From: Solidesulfovibrio alcoholivorans DSM 5433
GTDB lineage: Bacteria; Desulfobacterota; Desulfovibrionia; Desulfovibrionales; Desulfovibrionaceae
Length of the DNA: 64,000 nt
Assembly (NCBI RefSeq): GCF_000702665.1
Contig: NZ_JNJA01000003.1
Span: 434,001-498,000 of the forward strand
Direction of reading: 5' to 3'
Within the stretch, counting starts at the first letter, position 1; each line of letters begins with the position of its first letter. The notes beneath the pieces were generated by a model that worked only from the letters and a program-made list of their open reading frames with translations, was not told the DNA's origin and searched no databases. The translations under genes were made by a program, and so were the position numbers. Positions 36,095-45,424 of this stretch are shown in pieces.

Positions 36095-37045
36095 TTACGC
36101 CTCCAGGACGGCCGCGCCGGCCGGATCGGCAATGTTTACGGCCGTGCAGTCGTCGCACACGCCCTTGAGGTTGGCCGTGGCGAGCTTGGCCAGCACGCCC
36201 TTGGGCCCGAGTTCGACGAAGGTCCGCGCGCCCGCGGCGTGCAGGTTGGCCATGGTGTCGATCCAGCGCACCTGGGAGGTCATCTGGCGGCACATGAAGG
36301 CCAGCGCCTTGTCGGCGTCGGGCTCGGCCGCGCCGGTGACGTTGAAAAATACCGGGGCCGCGGCAGGGCTGCGCAGGCCCGCCTTGCGCAGGGCCTTCTC
36401 CAGTTCCGCCGCGGGCGCGGCCATGAGCGGGCTGTGGAACGCGCCGCTGACGGCCAGGGGCACGGCACGGCCCTTGCGCTCCTTGGCCAGGACGGCGGCG
36501 GCTTCGATGGCCGCCTTGTCGCCGGAAAGCACGAACTGGCCCGGGGAATTGTAGTTGGCGACCACGAGCAGCCGGCCGGCGGCTTCGCCCGCCTCGCGCA
36601 CGACTTCCTCGATGGCGTCCAGGGAAAGCTTCAGCACGGCGGCCATGGCCCCTTCGCCGCCGGCGGCCTCGGCCATGAGCCGGCCGCGCAGGCTTGTCAG
36701 CGCAAGGGTCGCTTCGGCCTCGAGCATGCCGGAAGCGGCCAGGGCGGCGTATTCGCCGAGGCTGTGGCCGGCGAAGCCGACGACGCCGGCGAGCTTTCGG
36801 CGCAGGAAGAACCACAGGCCCAGGGTGGCGGCGGTCATGGCCGGTTGCAGGGCGCGGGTGTCGGCCATGGCCGCCTCGTCGCCCTCCCAGTAGATCTCCC
36901 GCAGCGGGAGCCCCGAGGCCTTTTCGGCCATGGTCCAGAGTTCGGCCGCCTCGGTCGAAACCTCGGCCAGGGCCCGGCCCATGCCGCGTTCCTGGGAACC
37001 CTGGCCCGGAAAGAGCACGGCCTGGTGTTTGGGGGTTGCGCTCAC
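36095..37045 (-). CDS. fabD: Malonyl-CoA:ACP transacylase FabD
   Basis: 316-aa enzyme that loads malonyl groups on acyl carrier protein for fatty acid synthesis. [10 protein letters not shown] at the N-terminus, nucleophile in [11 protein letters not shown], and the catalytic His in SGAFHSPLM are present. The start is GTG at 37045, with AAGGAGAG six bases upstream. Ends five bases before argS starts. No other fab gene is nearby. Confidence 0.95.
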   Translation of the reverse strand: MSATPKHQAVLFPGQGSQERGMGRALAEVSTEAAELWTMAEKASGLPLREIYWEGDEAAMADTRALQPAMTAATLGLWFFLRRKLAGVVGFAGHSLGEYAALAASGMLEAEATLALTSLRGRLMAEAAGGEGAMAAVLKLSLDAIEEVVREAGEAAGRLLVVANYNSPGQFVLSGDKAAIEAAAVLAKERKGRAVPLAVSGAFHSPLMAAPAAELEKALRKAGLRSPAAAPVFFNVTGAAEPDADKALAFMCRQMTSQVRWIDTMANLHAAGARTFVELGPKGVLAKLATANLKGVCDDCTAVNIADPAGAAVLEA

Positions 37046-37135
37046 GTTCGCCTCTCCTTAGCTTTGCATGTCTTTTCGGCCGCGATTGGTAGAGCAACGG
37101 GCCGAAATGTGCAACGGTCAATTTGATGGAGGAAA

Positions 37136-37837
37136 ATGGCCATGGCCTTACATGCGCCCGCGCCTGACGCCGACGCGGTTTCCGAAAAAGCACTCGCTCT
37201 CGGGCGGCGGCTCGCCCCGTCCCAGGCCGCGCTTTTGGCCGGCTATCTCGGGCTGGTGGAGCGGTTTCGCTCCAAGGTCAATCTGGTCGGGCCGGCGGAT
37301 TGGCCAGGCGTGCTGGAGACGCTGGTCGCCGATTCCTGGCATCTGGCCGATTTCCTGGCCGACGGGCCGGGAGCGTCCGTGCTGCCGCCGGCCGGCGAGC
37401 CCATGGTCTGCCTGGACTTCGGGGCCGGGGCGGGACTGCCCGGCGTGCCGCTGCGGGCGTTTTTCGAACGGGGGCCGTATTACCTGCTGGAAGCGCGGCA
37501 AAAGCGCTGCGTGTTTCTCGCCGAGGTCGTGGCGCGGCTCGGGCTATCCGGCATGCACGTGGCCGAGGGCGACGTGCGGCGCACCGTGCCGGACATCCTC
37601 GCCCGGGAGCGGGGCGCGTTCGTCTTGTGCCTCAGCCGCGCCTTCGCCCCCTGGCGGCAGTTCCTGGCCCTGTGCGGCGAGCTCGCGCCGCCGCCCATGG
37701 CCGTGCTGACCATGACGGGCGAGGCCTGCGCGGGGGGCGACGTTGCGGGTTTTGGCTTGAGCGCCGCGGGCTCCTACGCCTGCGGGGGGAAGACGCGCTA
37801 TTTGTCGCTTTTTTCGCCCGTGACGGCTTCCATATAG
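37136..37837 (+). CDS. rsmG: 16S rRNA (guanine-527-N7) methyltransferase RsmG
   Basis: 233-aa SAM-dependent enzyme that methylates G527 of 16S rRNA. The SAM motif is [18 protein letters not shown], followed by [27 protein letters not shown] lies before ATG 37136, and a second in-frame ATG at 37142 is possible. Its last 40 bases overlap the 3' end of the convergent 76-aa gene. Confidence 0.92.
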   Translation: MAMALHAPAPDADAVSEKALALGRRLAPSQAALLAGYLGLVERFRSKVNLVGPADWPGVLETLVADSWHLADFLADGPGASVLPPAGEPMVCLDFGAGAGLPGVPLRAFFERGPYYLLEARQKRCVFLAEVVARLGLSGMHVAEGDVRRTVPDILARERGAFVLCLSRAFAPWRQFLALCGELAPPPMAVLTMTGEACAGGDVAGFGLSAAGSYACGGKTRYLSLFSPVTASI

Positions 37838-38028
37838 GAATCCTTGAAGATGAGCCGCGTGGCCGTGGCATCGGCCAGCTCGGCCAGGTCCATCAGGGAT
37901 TCCAGGAAGTCGAGGATGTCCCCCTTGGCTTCCTCGGAGGCGTTTTCGAAGTCGAAGGCGAGGTCGCCGGATTCGAAATAGGCGCGCAGCTTGGCGAGAT
38001 ACGCGGCGTCGAGCAGGGGCAGGGGCAT
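37798..38028 (-). CDS. Small acidic protein, 76 aa
   Basis: 76-aa acidic helical protein (YLAKLRAYFESGDLAFDFEN, DILDFLESLMDLAELAD). No family recognised. It follows rlmH by 23 bases on the same strand and so is probably cotranscribed. Its end overlaps rsmG by 40 bases in the convergent direction. Confidence 0.65.
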   Translation of the reverse strand: MPLPLLDAAYLAKLRAYFESGDLAFDFENASEEAKGDILDFLESLMDLAELADATATRLIFKDSYMEAVTGEKSDK

Positions 38029-38051
38029 ACGGACCGCCTTTTGCAACAATT

Positions 38052-38516
38052 TTAGTGATGATAGGGCGCACCGGCAAGAATGGCCGCTGCGCGGTAAAGC
38101 TGTTCGTAGAGTACCACCCGCGCCAGTTCGTGGGGCAGGGTGCCGGGGCAAAGGGACAGGGTCAGGTCCGCGCGATCGAGCACCGCCTGGGAAAGGCCGT
38201 ACGCGCCGCCGATGACGAAACAGGGGACGCGCCCGGGGTCTTCGATGCACGCGGACACCTTGGCCGCGAGTTCCCGTGACGTGAGCCCCCGGCCATGTTC
38301 GTCGAGGACGATGACGGTATCGCGCGGCGAGAGCCGGGCGAGCAGGGCCTTGCCTTCCTCGTCCTTGCGCCGGGCGGCGTCAGCGGCCTTGCCGTCGCGA
38401 ACCACGATCTCCTCGGCCGGCAGGTGGCGGCGCAATGCCACCAGGTAATGCGCGGCGGCGTCCTTGAAAAACGGCGTCTTGGCCGCGCCGATGACGTAGA
38501 GGCGGATGGGTTTCAT
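38052..38516 (-). CDS. rlmH: 23S rRNA (pseudouridine-1915-N3) methyltransferase RlmH
   Basis: 154-aa SPOUT methyltransferase. The trefoil-knot elements VIVLDEHGRGLTSRELA, FVIGGAYGLS and LTLSLCPGTLPHELARVVLYEQLYRA, and the terminal GAPYHH are diagnostic. Length is the standard 155. Placed opposite to rsmG, another rRNA methyltransferase. Confidence 0.96.
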   Translation of the reverse strand: MKPIRLYVIGAAKTPFFKDAAAHYLVALRRHLPAEEIVVRDGKAADAARRKDEEGKALLARLSPRDTVIVLDEHGRGLTSRELAAKVSACIEDPGRVPCFVIGGAYGLSQAVLDRADLTLSLCPGTLPHELARVVLYEQLYRAAAILAGAPYHH

Positions 38517-38641
38517 AAGCGGTGCGTCCGGCGGCGAAGCGCCGTGTCGGGTGTTAGCCGAGGGGCCTTGCGGTTGTCAAAGCGGGCGGCTTGGATTAGG
38601 CCCAATACCGCATGATCGGTTTTGCAAACGACAGGAGCGGC

Positions 38642-39217
38642 ATGCTTTTCCCTCTTTCGTTCAAGCGCCGCAGCCTTTGGGCGCTGGCTTTCGCCGCGAC
38701 TGTGCTTCTTTTGGCGGCGAGGCCGTGTCGTGCCCAGGAGCTGCTGCTCAACAACCTCGTGCTTAATAATTTCGAGGGCAAGATCTGGGTACGCTTCGGG
38801 GTCGAACCCACCGGCATCGAACCCATCCGCCAGGCGCTTCTGGCCGGCGAGCAGCTGGCCCTCGTGTGCAAGGCCAGATTATCCCTCAAACGCGATTACG
38901 TCTGGAACCACGAAGTGTCCCACGCGCGCTGGGAAAGCCGCTTGCGGCGGCTCAAGGGCGGCGAATACGCCATCGACGTCCCGGGCCAGGGGGCCGTGGC
39001 CGACAAGGAACTGCACGCGCTTTTCCGCAAGGCCTGGGGCGAGATCCTCATCGACCTCGGTTCCTGGGACCGTCTGGAGCGGGGGCAGAACTATTCGTTG
39101 ACCCTGGAACTTGCCCTCACGCGGCCGGACGTTTCACCCTGGCTCAAAAAAAGCTTTTTTTTCTGGCCGTTCGATGCGGCCACGCCTGTTTCCTACCAGC
39201 TCGATTTTACCTACTAG
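38642..39217 (+). CDS. DUF4390 exported protein
   Basis: 191-aa protein with a signal peptide (FKRRSLWALAFAATVLLLAA) and the DUF4390 pattern (LLLNNLVLNNFEGKIWVRFGV; PWLKKSFFFWPFD). Function of the family is unknown. AGGAG precedes the ATG at 38642; a start at 38612 lacks support. Upstream of the epimerase gene by 78 bases. Confidence 0.78.
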   Translation: MLFPLSFKRRSLWALAFAATVLLLAARPCRAQELLLNNLVLNNFEGKIWVRFGVEPTGIEPIRQALLAGEQLALVCKARLSLKRDYVWNHEVSHARWESRLRRLKGGEYAIDVPGQGAVADKELHALFRKAWGEILIDLGSWDRLERGQNYSLTLELALTRPDVSPWLKKSFFFWPFDAATPVSYQLDFTY

Positions 39218-39295
39218 CGCGCAGCCCGTTGCCTTTGCCGCCACTTTCCGTATAAGAGTTCCAATATTTCAACGGAGTTTGGCAAGGAGGCGGCC

Positions 39296-40225
39296 ATGAA
39301 GGCGGTCATCGCCGGTGGTACGGGATTTATCGGTCGCGCCCTGGTCCGTTCCCTGACGGGCGACGGCCATGAGGTCGTGGTGCTCTCGCGCAGGCCCTCC
39401 GGGAATCCTCCCGCGCCCGGCGTGACCTACGCCCCCTTCGACGGCGCGACCGGCGACGGCTGGCTGCGCCATCTCGACGGCGCGGCGGTCCTGGTCAACC
39501 TGGTCGGGGAGAACATCGCCGCAGGCTACTGGACTGCGGCCCGCAAGGCGCGACTGCGCCAAAGCCGCCTGGATGCCGGCGCGGCCGTCATGGACGCCCT
39601 GAGGCGCGCCGCCGACCCGCCGCCGGTGCTCGTCCAGGGCTCGGCCACGGGGTTTTACGGCGACCGGGGCGAGGCCCTTGTGGACGAAGCCGCGCCCGCG
39701 GGCACGGGTTTTCTCGCCGAGCTCGCCCGGAACTGGGAGGCGTCCACCGCCGGGGCCGAAGCCCTGGGCCTGCGCCGGGCCGTGGCGCGCACGGCCGTGG
39801 TCCTTGGCGCGGGCGGCGGCGCGCTGCCGCGCATGCTCGCGCCGTACCGTTTTTTCCTCGGCGGGCCGCTCGGCCCGGGCACGCAGTATTTCCCCTGGAT
39901 TCACCTTGCCGACGAGGTGGCGGCCATCCGCTTGCTCATGGAGCATCCCCAGGCGAGTGGCCCCTTCAACCTGGCCGCGCCGGGCGCGATCACCCAGGAC
40001 AGCCTCGCCCGCGCCCTCGGCCGGGCTCTTGGCCGGCCGGCGGTCCTGCGCGCGCCGACGTTGCTCCTGCGCCTCGCCCTGGGCGAAATGGCCCAGGAAC
40101 TCTTCCTCAACGGCGTGCGCGCCGTGCCCGCGAAACTGGCGCAGCTCGGCTTCGTTTTCCGCTTCCCGGACATCGGCACGGCCCTGGCGGACATTCTGCG
40201 CGCGGGAGGGCGGTCCCATGGCTGA
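39296..40225 (+). CDS. NAD(P)-dependent epimerase-like protein (TIGR01777/SDR39U1)
   Basis: 309-aa Rossmann protein. GGTGFIGRALVRSL binds the nucleotide, followed by LVNLVGENIAAGYWTA, GSATGFYGDRGE and WIHLADEVAAI, all typical of the YfcH/SDR39U1 group. The reaction is unknown. The stop overlaps the start of the next gene by eight bases. AAGGAGG precedes the ATG. Confidence 0.92.
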   Translation: MKAVIAGGTGFIGRALVRSLTGDGHEVVVLSRRPSGNPPAPGVTYAPFDGATGDGWLRHLDGAAVLVNLVGENIAAGYWTAARKARLRQSRLDAGAAVMDALRRAADPPPVLVQGSATGFYGDRGEALVDEAAPAGTGFLAELARNWEASTAGAEALGLRRAVARTAVVLGAGGGALPRMLAPYRFFLGGPLGPGTQYFPWIHLADEVAAIRLLMEHPQASGPFNLAAPGAITQDSLARALGRALGRPAVLRAPTLLLRLALGEMAQELFLNGVRAVPAKLAQLGFVFRFPDIGTALADILRAGGRSHG

Positions 40226-41558
40226 GGCGTCGCCCCGTCCCCGGGTGCTGGTCGTCGAAGACGAGGCCATCGTCGTCATGGACCTCCGCCGCCGTCTCGA
40301 ACGGCTGGGCTACGAACTCGCGGCCGTGGCGGACACGGGCGAGGAGGCCGTGCGTCTGGCCGGCGTGGTCGCACCGGACCTCGCGCTCATGGACATCATG
40401 CTGGCCGGGCCCATGGACGGCATCGCCGCGGCCGCGCGCATCCGCGAGCGCTTTTCCGTGCCGGTGGTCTTCCTTTCCGCCCACACCGATCCGGAAACCC
40501 TGCGCCGGGCCGGCGAGGCCGTGCCGCACGGCTACGTCATTAAGCCGTTCGAGGATCGCGAACTCGGCACGGCCCTGGAAATCGCCCTGTACAGGTCGCG
40601 CATGGAGCGTCGGCTGGCCGAAAACGAACGCTGGATGGCCATGACGCTCGCGCATCTCGGCGAGGGCGTCGTGACCACGGGTCCCGACGGCCTGGTCCGC
40701 TTCGTCAACCCCATGGCCGAAAAGCTCCTCGCCCGGCCAGGGGACGAGGTGCTCGGCCGGACGCTTGCGGAGGTCTACCAAACGCGCGCCGACGAAGATA
40801 TGGAGTCGGACGACGGCGACAGCCTGCTGCTGTGCCGCGCCGACGGCGCCTCCCTCCCCGTCGAGCAGCGTTTTTCGGACATCCTCGACGACAGGGGGCA
40901 GAGGCTTGGGTCGGTGGTCGTTTTTCGCGACATCAGCCGGCGCCGCGAGGTGGAACAGGCCCTGCGCGAATCCGTCGTCGGCCTGCGGCGCACCCTCAAG
41001 GAGACGGTCAATGCCCTGACCGTGACCTCGGAGACGCGCGATCCCTTCACGGCCGGCCATCAGGAGCGGGTTTCCCATTTGGCGTCCGCCCTGGCCGCGC
41101 GGCTCGGGTGCGACGCCGACACCTGCGAGGGCATCCGCGTGGCCGGGCTCATCCACGACATCGGCAAGATTCACGTGCCCTCGGAAATTCTGGCCAAGCC
41201 GCAGAGCCTCACTCCCCTCGAGATCGGCATCGTGCGCGACCACAGCCGCGTCGGCTACGATATCCTCAAGGACATTCCCTTCCCCTGGCCCGTGGCCCGC
41301 ATGGTGCTCGAGCACCACGAACGCATGGACGGTTCGGGCTACCCGCACGGACTTTCCGGCGAGGCGCAGCTGCAAGGCTCGCGCATCCTGGCCGTGGCCG
41401 ACGTGGCCGAGGCCATGACCTCCCACCGTCCCTACCGGGCGGCCTTTCCCTTGGAGGCGATGCTGGACGAACTGCGCGACGGCCGCGGCGTGCGCTACGA
41501 CGCCGCCGTGGTGGACGCCTGCCTGGAGGTGCTCACCGACGGGACCTTCCAGTTCTAG
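40218..41558 (+). CDS. REC-PAS-HD-GYP cyclic-di-GMP phosphodiesterase
   Basis: 446-aa response regulator. Receiver (1-120) with LALMDIMLAGPMDG, a PAS domain (about 135-250), and HD-GYP (265-446) with HQERVSHLASAL, LIHDIGKIHVPSEIL, LEHHERMDGSGYPHGL. HD and GYP residues are all there, so it likely hydrolyses cyclic di-GMP when phosphorylated. Begins inside the epimerase gene (eight-base overlap). A second HD-GYP regulator lies 2.1 kb downstream. Confidence 0.93.
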   Translation: MAEASPRPRVLVVEDEAIVVMDLRRRLERLGYELAAVADTGEEAVRLAGVVAPDLALMDIMLAGPMDGIAAAARIRERFSVPVVFLSAHTDPETLRRAGEAVPHGYVIKPFEDRELGTALEIALYRSRMERRLAENERWMAMTLAHLGEGVVTTGPDGLVRFVNPMAEKLLARPGDEVLGRTLAEVYQTRADEDMESDDGDSLLLCRADGASLPVEQRFSDILDDRGQRLGSVVVFRDISRRREVEQALRESVVGLRRTLKETVNALTVTSETRDPFTAGHQERVSHLASALAARLGCDADTCEGIRVAGLIHDIGKIHVPSEILAKPQSLTPLEIGIVRDHSRVGYDILKDIPFPWPVARMVLEHHERMDGSGYPHGLSGEAQLQGSRILAVADVAEAMTSHRPYRAAFPLEAMLDELRDGRGVRYDAAVVDACLEVLTDGTFQF

Positions 41559-41567
41559 CAGCCATGG

Positions 41568-42278
41568 CTAGGCTTCCTTGATCCAGATGAGGCTTGCCTG
41601 GCGGGCGGTGGTCCTGTCGCGGCGGTAGGAGAAAAAAAGCGGCAGGCTTTTGGTGCATAGGTCCAGGCTGAAGATGCGGTCGCGGTCAAGGCCGGCCGCG
41701 ACGAGCTGGTCGCGCGTGAGCCGCCACAGGTCCATGCGGCGGGTCCGGTAGTCGAAATACGGTCGGAACGCCTCGCCGAACTCCGTCTCGAACGCGGTGA
41801 ATTCCGCTTCCCCCGGTCCGAGGCTCGGGCCGCGCACGGCCAGGAGCTCGCGCGGACCGAAGCCGTAGCGCACGCAAAACGAGCGTACCCCCCGCGCGCA
41901 GAAATCCGCCACGTTGCCGCGCCAGCCCACGTGCAGGGCCGCGACGCATTCCCCGGATTCATGGGCGATGAGAATCGGCTGGCAGTCGGCCGTCTTGATG
42001 GCCAGCGCATGGCCGGGCCGGCTTTCGGCCATGCCGTCGCCGGCCTCGACGCTCGGGCGCTCGAGCGTATCGAATTCCGGTTCGAAGATCATATGCACGC
42101 CGTGCACCTGCTTCAGCGAATGCCAGGTCGAAAAGCCCAAGTCGGCCCGCAGGGCGCGCCGCGTGGCGATGACGGCGGCAGGGTCGGCCGCGCCGGTCAG
42201 GGCCATGGTGTCCGGACCGCAGCCGAAGGCGCAGCCGACGCGCGGCAGCCCCGGAAAGGCGAAAGGAATGTAGTTCAT
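41568..42278 (-). CDS. pgeF: Purine nucleoside phosphorylase / laccase-domain protein PgeF
   Basis: 236-aa YfiH/PgeF-family protein. KQVHGVHMIF, IKTADCQPILIA and ALHVGWRGNVADF hold the conserved His/Cys zinc ligands. These proteins are reported to act on purine nucleosides and to edit muropeptide precursors; older names call them polyphenol oxidases. The ATG overlaps the stop of the upstream gene as ATGA, so the pair is coupled. Confidence 0.92.
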   Translation of the reverse strand: MNYIPFAFPGLPRVGCAFGCGPDTMALTGAADPAAVIATRRALRADLGFSTWHSLKQVHGVHMIFEPEFDTLERPSVEAGDGMAESRPGHALAIKTADCQPILIAHESGECVAALHVGWRGNVADFCARGVRSFCVRYGFGPRELLAVRGPSLGPGEAEFTAFETEFGEAFRPYFDYRTRRMDLWRLTRDQLVAAGLDRDRIFSLDLCTKSLPLFFSYRRDRTTARQASLIWIKEA

Positions 42279-42877
42279 GGGTGAGTGAAGAGGGTTTGGT
42301 GTTCGGTGACGACCGCATCGACCGGAATGTCCCATGCCTGGGCCGGCAGGCGCGGCAGCACTTGGAAGGCGTAGGCCAGGCCGGCTGTGAAGGCGCCGGC
42401 GGCCATGGGCAGGGCAAGCAGCCTGTCGTAATAACCGCCGCCGAAACCCAGCCGGTTTCCCGCCGCGTCGAAGGCCACGGCGGGCACGAGAATGAGGTCC
42501 GGGGCGAACGCGTCCGCGCTGCGGCAGGCGTCCTCGCGGGGCTCCAGGATGCCGAAGCGCCCTGCGACCACGTCGCTTAAGCACGTCACACAGCCGATGT
42601 CCAGGATGCCCTGCGCGCCCGCGCGGCAGCGCGGCAACAGGAGCCGTATGCCCCGGGCCAGCGCCTCCCGGGCGACGAGCGAGGCGTCGATCTCGTTTTT
42701 GACGGGCAGGTAGGCGAGGATTTCCCCGGCCCCTGCCGCCGCCGGCAGTTCCCAGACGCGCGCGGCCACGGCGGCGCTGGCCCGGGCCGCGTCCTGTGGC
42801 GACACGGCGGCGCGCCGGGCGAGCATGGCCCGCCTGAGCGTCGGTTTGTCCGTAGCGGAGATGGCATCCGGTTGCAT
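42275..42877 (-). CDS. 5-formyltetrahydrofolate cyclo-ligase
   Basis: 200-aa enzyme that returns 5-formyl-THF to 5,10-methenyl-THF using ATP. KPTLRRAMLARRAAVS, ILAYLPVKNEIDASLVA, LILVPAVAFDAAGNRLGFGGGYYDRLL are the family signatures. The ATG at 42877 is chosen; a GTG three codons earlier is possible. Divergent from the phosphodiesterase gene with 81 bases between. Confidence 0.93.
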   Translation of the reverse strand: MQPDAISATDKPTLRRAMLARRAAVSPQDAARASAAVAARVWELPAAAGAGEILAYLPVKNEIDASLVAREALARGIRLLLPRCRAGAQGILDIGCVTCLSDVVAGRFGILEPREDACRSADAFAPDLILVPAVAFDAAGNRLGFGGGYYDRLLALPMAAGAFTAGLAYAFQVLPRLPAQAWDIPVDAVVTEHQTLFTHP

Positions 42878-42958
42878 TGTATTCACAATGGCCGCATGGT
42901 AGCAGGGCATTACCGTATGGGGAAGCCTCTTCCCGGCGGCGCGACCCAAGGAGGATGC

Positions 42959-43630
42959 ATGAGCGAGGGGCCGTACTGGATCGCCATCGGCGACATCCAT
43001 GATGATGCGGCGGCTGTGGCGCGCGTGCCCGGCCTCGCTGCTGCGGCGGGCGTCGTCATCACCGGCGATCTGACCGTAAGGGGCGGCGCGGGCGCGGCCA
43101 AGGCCGTTGTTGACGCCGTACGGCGGCAAAACGCCGTCATCCTGGCGCAGATCGGCAATATGGATAAAATCGATGTGGACGCCTACCTCACGCGCGAGGG
43201 CATCAACATCCACGCCAGCGGCCGGGTGACACCGCAGGGCGTGGGCTTTTTCGGCTGCGGCTATTCCACGCCCACACCCTTCGGCACGCCGAGCGAGGCC
43301 GGCGAGGAGCGCATCGCGGCCTGGCTCGATGCCGCGTACGCCACCGTGGCCCATTGCCCGCACCTGGTCATGGTCTGCCATACGCCGCCCTACGGGACGG
43401 CGACGGACGTGGTCGGCGGCGGCGCGCATGTGGGGAGCAAGGCGGTACGTGTCTTCATCGAGCGGGTCCGGCCGGCCGTGTGCCTGACCGGGCATATCCA
43501 CGAGGCCAGGGCCGTGGAGGTTCTCGGCGCGACCACGGTGGTCAATCCCGGCGCGCTTTCCGGCGGGGGCTACGCGCGGGTGTCCTTCACGGACGGCAAG
43601 CTGTTGGCCTCTCTGTTGTCCTTCGCGTAA
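42959..43630 (+). CDS. Metallophosphoesterase
   Basis: 223-aa calcineurin-like phosphoesterase. AIGDIHDDAA, ITGDLTVRGG, IGNMDKID, VCHTPPYGT and CLTGHIHEARA give the metal-binding Asp/Asn/His set. Unlike housekeeping YfcE the length is closer to a 220-aa nucleotidase-like branch; substrate unknown. AAGGAGG lies six bases before the ATG. Confidence 0.9.
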   Translation: MSEGPYWIAIGDIHDDAAAVARVPGLAAAAGVVITGDLTVRGGAGAAKAVVDAVRRQNAVILAQIGNMDKIDVDAYLTREGINIHASGRVTPQGVGFFGCGYSTPTPFGTPSEAGEERIAAWLDAAYATVAHCPHLVMVCHTPPYGTATDVVGGGAHVGSKAVRVFIERVRPAVCLTGHIHEARAVEVLGATTVVNPGALSGGGYARVSFTDGKLLASLLSFA

Positions 43631-43669
43631 GTCCGGGCGCGGCGCGGGGCCTGCGTCCGGGAGGTGTTG

Positions 43670-45424
43670 ATGTTCGTCGTCAATATCATCGACATCGTCT
43701 TCTACCGGGCTTTCCTGTCCAAGGTCTACCTGACGGCCGGGGTGGAGTACGCTTTCGCGTTCCCGGAGGAAGGGCAGGTGGACGTTCCTCTCGGGGAACC
43801 CGTGCCGGACGCCGTACTGCTCCAGGACTCGTACATGGGCCTGGAATGCGCGCAGCTTGTCGCGCGCGTTCGCGCCGCGGCCCAGGAGGCGGGACGGACC
43901 ATTCCCATCCTCTACCTGCTGCCGTTCGAGGAATGCGGCAGCCAGGGCATGGCCGCCGTGCCGGATGGCCGGGACATCCATCCCGTCAACCGCCGCAACC
44001 TGGCCGCCGTGTTGCAGGAACTCAAGGAACTGGCGCAGTCCCGCGCCAACCGTCCGGCGGCGCGGGAAATCCTTTTCGTGGACGCGGGCAGGACCCTGCT
44101 GCACGTGGTGCGCGCGGCCCTGTCGCCGTCGGGCTTCCGCGTGGTCGCGGCGCGCAATGCCGAGCAGGCCTTGGGCCTGTGCGGCCGCAGGGATTTCGAG
44201 CTTGTGCTCACGAGCGTTTTTCTGCCCGGGCTTTCGGGCCTGGACTTGTGCCGGCGGCTCAAGGAGGAAAACCCGGGCCGCTACCTGCCCGTCGTCATCC
44301 TCTCGAGCAGCGACGATCCGCTCGACATGGAGACGGCGTTTTCCTGCGGCGCGGACGACTACCTGCTCAAGTCCTTCACCCCGGAGATGCTGGCGTCCAA
44401 GGTTTCCGAACACCTGGACCTCGTCGAGCGCAAGCGCCACAACAAGATTCTCGTCGTCGACGACGCCAAGCTCATCCGGGAGCTGTTGCGCCACAGCTTC
44501 ATCAAAAGCGGCCTGTTCGTGCTCACGGCCCAGAACGGGCGCGAGGCCCTGGAGCTGGCCCGGGAGCACAAGCCCGACGTGGTGGTCACGGACATCGAGA
44601 TGCCGGAGATGGACGGCTACGCCCTGTGCGAGAAATTGCGCGACGAGCCGGAACTGCGCCACACCCTGGTCGTGATCATGAGCGCGCGGGGGAGGCAAAG
44701 CGATATCCTGCGCGGCGAACGCCTGGGCGTGTCGCGCTATTTCGTCAAGCCCTTCGACGTGGAGAAGATGCAGCTCGTGGTGGAGCAGCTCCTTGCCGAA
44801 AGCTACCGCCACGTCAAAAAGGAGCACGAGCACGTCCTGGCCAGCATGTCCGCGCTCATTACCGCCCTGGAGGCGCGCGACGAATACACCAAGGGCCATA
44901 CGGCCCGTGTCTCGCGCATGGTCATGCGCCTGGGCCGGGCCATGGGCCTGGACGACAAGGCGCTGCGCGAGATCGAGATCGGCGCGAACCTGCACGACAT
45001 CGGCAAGATCGGCGTGCGCGACGCCGTGCTGCTCAAACCCGGCCGGCTCACGCCCGAGGAATACGCCAAGATCCAGGAGCACGCCGTCATCGGCGCGGAG
45101 ATCCTGCGCCCCATCGTCTCCCTGGTCCCGATCCTGCCCCTGATCCTGCTCCATCACGAACGCTGGGACGGCCGGGGCTATCCCACGGCCATCATGGGCG
45201 AGGACATCCCGCTTGGCGCGCGCATGATCGCCATTGCCGACGCCTTCGACGCCATGACCACGGACCGTCCCTACCGGCGGGGCATGCCGCTTGATGCGGC
45301 GCTTTCCATCATCGAAGAAGAAGCCGGACGGCAGTTTTGCCCGACCTGCGCCGCGGCCTTTCTGCGCATGCTGCGCGGGGAGACATGCGGCCAGGCGACA
45401 GAAGAGGCTGAAAGCATACCATGA
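43670..45424 (+). CDS. HD-GYP response regulator with degenerate receivers
   Basis: 584-aa regulator. An N-terminal stretch (1-130) looks like a worn receiver. A second receiver (about 135-255) has T in place of the phospho-Asp (LVLTSVFLPGLSG). A third (about 260-380) is intact (VVVTDIEMPEMDG; ILVVDDAK). The HD-GYP domain (390-584) has HTARVSRMVMRLG, LHDIGKIGVRDAVLL and LHHERWDGRGYP. GGGAGGTG before the ATG at 43670 sets the start; GTG and TTG codons lie just upstream. The exonuclease gene overlaps as ATGA. Confidence 0.9.
   Translation: MFVVNIIDIVFYRAFLSKVYLTAGVEYAFAFPEEGQVDVPLGEPVPDAVLLQDSYMGLECAQLVARVRAAAQEAGRTIPILYLLPFEECGSQGMAAVPDGRDIHPVNRRNLAAVLQELKELAQSRANRPAAREILFVDAGRTLLHVVRAALSPSGFRVVAARNAEQALGLCGRRDFELVLTSVFLPGLSGLDLCRRLKEENPGRYLPVVILSSSDDPLDMETAFSCGADDYLLKSFTPEMLASKVSEHLDLVERKRHNKILVVDDAKLIRELLRHSFIKSGLFVLTAQNGREALELAREHKPDVVVTDIEMPEMDGYALCEKLRDEPELRHTLVVIMSARGRQSDILRGERLGVSRYFVKPFDVEKMQLVVEQLLAESYRHVKKEHEHVLASMSALITALEARDEYTKGHTARVSRMVMRLGRAMGLDDKALREIEIGANLHDIGKIGVRDAVLLKPGRLTPEEYAKIQEHAVIGAEILRPIVSLVPILPLILLHHERWDGRGYPTAIMGEDIPLGARMIAIADAFDAMTTDRPYRRGMPLDAALSIIEEEAGRQFCPTCAAAFLRMLRGETCGQATEEAESIP

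Noticed and set aside
33900-36554. Plus-strand ORF of 884 codons opposite the SPOR gene, argS and fabD
   Set aside because: Shadow of three recognised minus-strand genes; composition is Val/Gly/His-rich without domains.
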